A stretch of DNA of 6,678 nt, taken from assembly GCA_002339165.1 (NCBI GenBank), contig DDJS01000048.1, positions 1 through 6,678 on the forward strand. Reading direction: 5' to 3'. Origin of the DNA: Cellvibrionales bacterium UBA2618. GTDB taxonomy: Bacteria > Pseudomonadota > Gammaproteobacteria > Pseudomonadales > Porticoccaceae. The position numbers and the translations under genes were made by a program. Every line of letters begins with the position of its first letter. The first letter of the stretch is position 1. The notes beneath the pieces are model-generated. The model saw only the letters and a program-made list of their open reading frames with translations, searched no databases and was not told the DNA's origin. Shown here piece after piece: positions 5,944-6,678 of the stretch.

Positions 5944-6267
5944 TTAGAACGTTTGTTTACGGCAGGACTGCCATTCCTGACGGATTTCAACCCACCAGAC
6001 CTTGCCGTCTCTCTCGGCATCTTTAAACGTCGATGCAGTAAAAAAGACCATAAAGACGACGCCCACATGCACCACTACGTTGGTAAAGATCCCCGTGTAG
6101 TAGCCCAATGACAAACTAAACGCGGAAGCCCAACCGATGGCCAGTATCATAGTGACGTAGAACTGCGTGACCAGACTTGGAATAAACCTTAAAGGGTTAT
6201 ATTTAGCGTCTACTACGATATTCCATATGTCGTAAAATTGCATGTACAGCGTTTTTAAAATATTCAT
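5944..6267 (-). CDS. Small two-helix membrane protein, function unknown
   Basis: I do not recognise this 107-residue protein. Residues 1-30 are aromatic-rich with NPLRFIP near the end. Two hydrophobic helices lie at about 35-57 (FYVTMILAIGWASAFSLSLGY) and 59-79 (GIFTNVVVHVGVVFMVFFTA). A charged C-terminal tail (81-107) contains FKDAERDGK and WW. Hydrophobicity and the amphipathic ends look like a genuine membrane protein rather than a chance frame. The start at 6267 has GAGGGT nine bases upstream (minus-strand reading 6281-6276). It is a single gene converging with the small rhodanese, and no neighbour suggests its job. Upstream lie a TATAAT (6291-6286), probably too near the start to be the main -10, and a 7-bp inverted repeat that could be an operator. 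Confidence 0.7.
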   Translation of the reverse strand: MNILKTLYMQFYDIWNIVVDAKYNPLRFIPSLVTQFYVTMILAIGWASAFSLSLGYYTGIFTNVVVHVGVVFMVFFTASTFKDAERDGKVWWVEIRQEWQSCRKQTF

Positions 6268-6658
6268 TTTGAGTGACCCTCGGCTATTATAATTATGTGC
6301 AGCTTTTGCCTATATTTTAGATGGCAAAAATTAAGTACGGCGGTACTGTGTTTTGGATCAATGTTTTGCAAGGCATGTATACCTTTCGATAAATTATTTG
6401 CACAAAGGTTTGATCGCTGCAGCAGGGTGAGGTCAAAGGTTCAGAGGGCGTTGCTGGTTCAGCACTAGATGTTTTTAGTTGTCGTTTAATAACCTCTGAG
6501 TCTCCAGTGTTGGCAACGTTTGAGCATGGCGGGCTGCTGATCAGAATAGACTAAAACTTAAAAGCCGGACTCGAATATGATACGTTTGAGTGATTTTGTT
6601 GTCAGGCGTTTGCTGCACAAAACGGTTCGTTGACCCCACCACTTTAAGGAAATGAATC
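6268..6658. other. Intergenic region at the right end, about 390 bp
   Basis: No gene of credible length is seen on either strand. It holds the dyads at 6304-6347 near the divergent minus-strand gene, short direct repeats (ACGTTTGAG at 6516-6524 and 6582-6590; GGTTCAG at 6438-6444 and 6456-6462) of a length expected by chance, and a possible -10, TATGAT (6576-6581), for the gene at the edge. Very short frames at 6321-6392 (23 codons) and 6577-6633 (18 codons) lack ribosome-binding sites. Confidence 0.4.
6304..6329. promoter_or_regulatory. Inverted repeat upstream of the two-helix membrane gene
   Basis: TTTTGCC (6304-6310) and GGCAAAA (6323-6329) form perfect 7-bp arms around a 12-base A+T-rich spacer, 37 to 62 bases before the ATG at 6267. 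CATAAT (6297-6292, minus strand) could be the -10, which would put the near arm of the repeat over the -35 position, as for an operator. A second dyad, AGTAC-GGCG-GTACT, follows at 6334-6347. The regulator is unknown. Confidence 0.35.
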
Positions 6659-6678
6659 ATGTTAGTTACATACATAAT
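6659..6678 (+). CDS. Start of a gene cut by the window edge
   Basis: A good Shine-Dalgarno sequence TAAGGA (6645-6650) stands eight bases before an ATG at 6659, opening a frame that reads MLVTYI and runs off the end. An alternative ATG at 6652 (reading MNHVSYIHN) is only one base from the Shine-Dalgarno sequence, too close for normal initiation. Six codons are too few to say what it encodes. Confidence 0.5.

Noticed and set aside
5715..6068. 117-codon minus-strand frame overlapping the two-helix membrane gene
   Set aside because: It overlaps a more protein-like gene on the same strand in another frame, and its basic, serine-rich composition looks random.
5854..6111. 85-codon plus-strand frame antisense to the two-helix membrane gene
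   Set aside because: It has no ribosome-binding site and shadows a better-supported gene.
6577..6633. 18-codon basic frame before the edge gene, considered as a leader peptide
   Set aside because: There is no ribosome-binding site, no run of regulatory codons and no terminator/antiterminator pair.

Overview
The window reads as ordinary chromosomal DNA of a Gammaproteobacterium, probably free-living. The TrhO and LldD proteins resemble their Pseudomonas and E. coli counterparts along their length. The C-terminal four-cysteine motif of TrhO is of the Pseudomonas-like type. I cannot name a genus. There are no rRNA, tRNA or CRISPR features, and no transposase or integrase is visible.

Layout, left to right. 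(1) trhO (+), a rhodanese-domain tRNA U34 hydroxylase, runs convergently into a two-gene minus-strand unit. (2) That unit is a short membrane-anchored coiled-coil protein followed, after one base, by a nitrilase-superfamily C-N hydrolase. (3) A gap of about 530 bp, A+T-rich in its right half, separates this unit from a divergent plus-strand gene for a 169-residue multi-pass membrane protein. (4) That gene converges on lldD (-), an FMN-dependent L-lactate dehydrogenase, across 157 bp rich in inverted repeats. (5) Divergent from lldD is a small exported PspE-like rhodanese (+). (6) A ~350 bp gap with repeats follows. (7) Next is a minus-strand gene for a 107-residue two-helix membrane protein of unknown function. 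(8) A ~390 bp gap follows, and the first six or so codons of another plus-strand gene are cut by the window edge.

The genes do not form one pathway. Two are rhodanese-fold proteins with different jobs: trhO modifies tRNA in the cytoplasm, and the PspE-like protein probably handles sulfane sulfur in the periplasm. lldD feeds electrons from lactate into the quinone pool and stands alone, with no permease or regulator beside it. The only tightly coupled pair is the coiled-coil protein and the C-N hydrolase.

I see no clear new multi-gene system. The points most worth checking are local. The small rhodanese has a second in-frame start with a strong ribosome-binding site just after its signal peptide, and an in-frame tandem peptide repeat directly after its stop codon. 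The lldD/membrane-protein junction holds nested inverted repeats. Two membrane proteins cannot be assigned a function from sequence.
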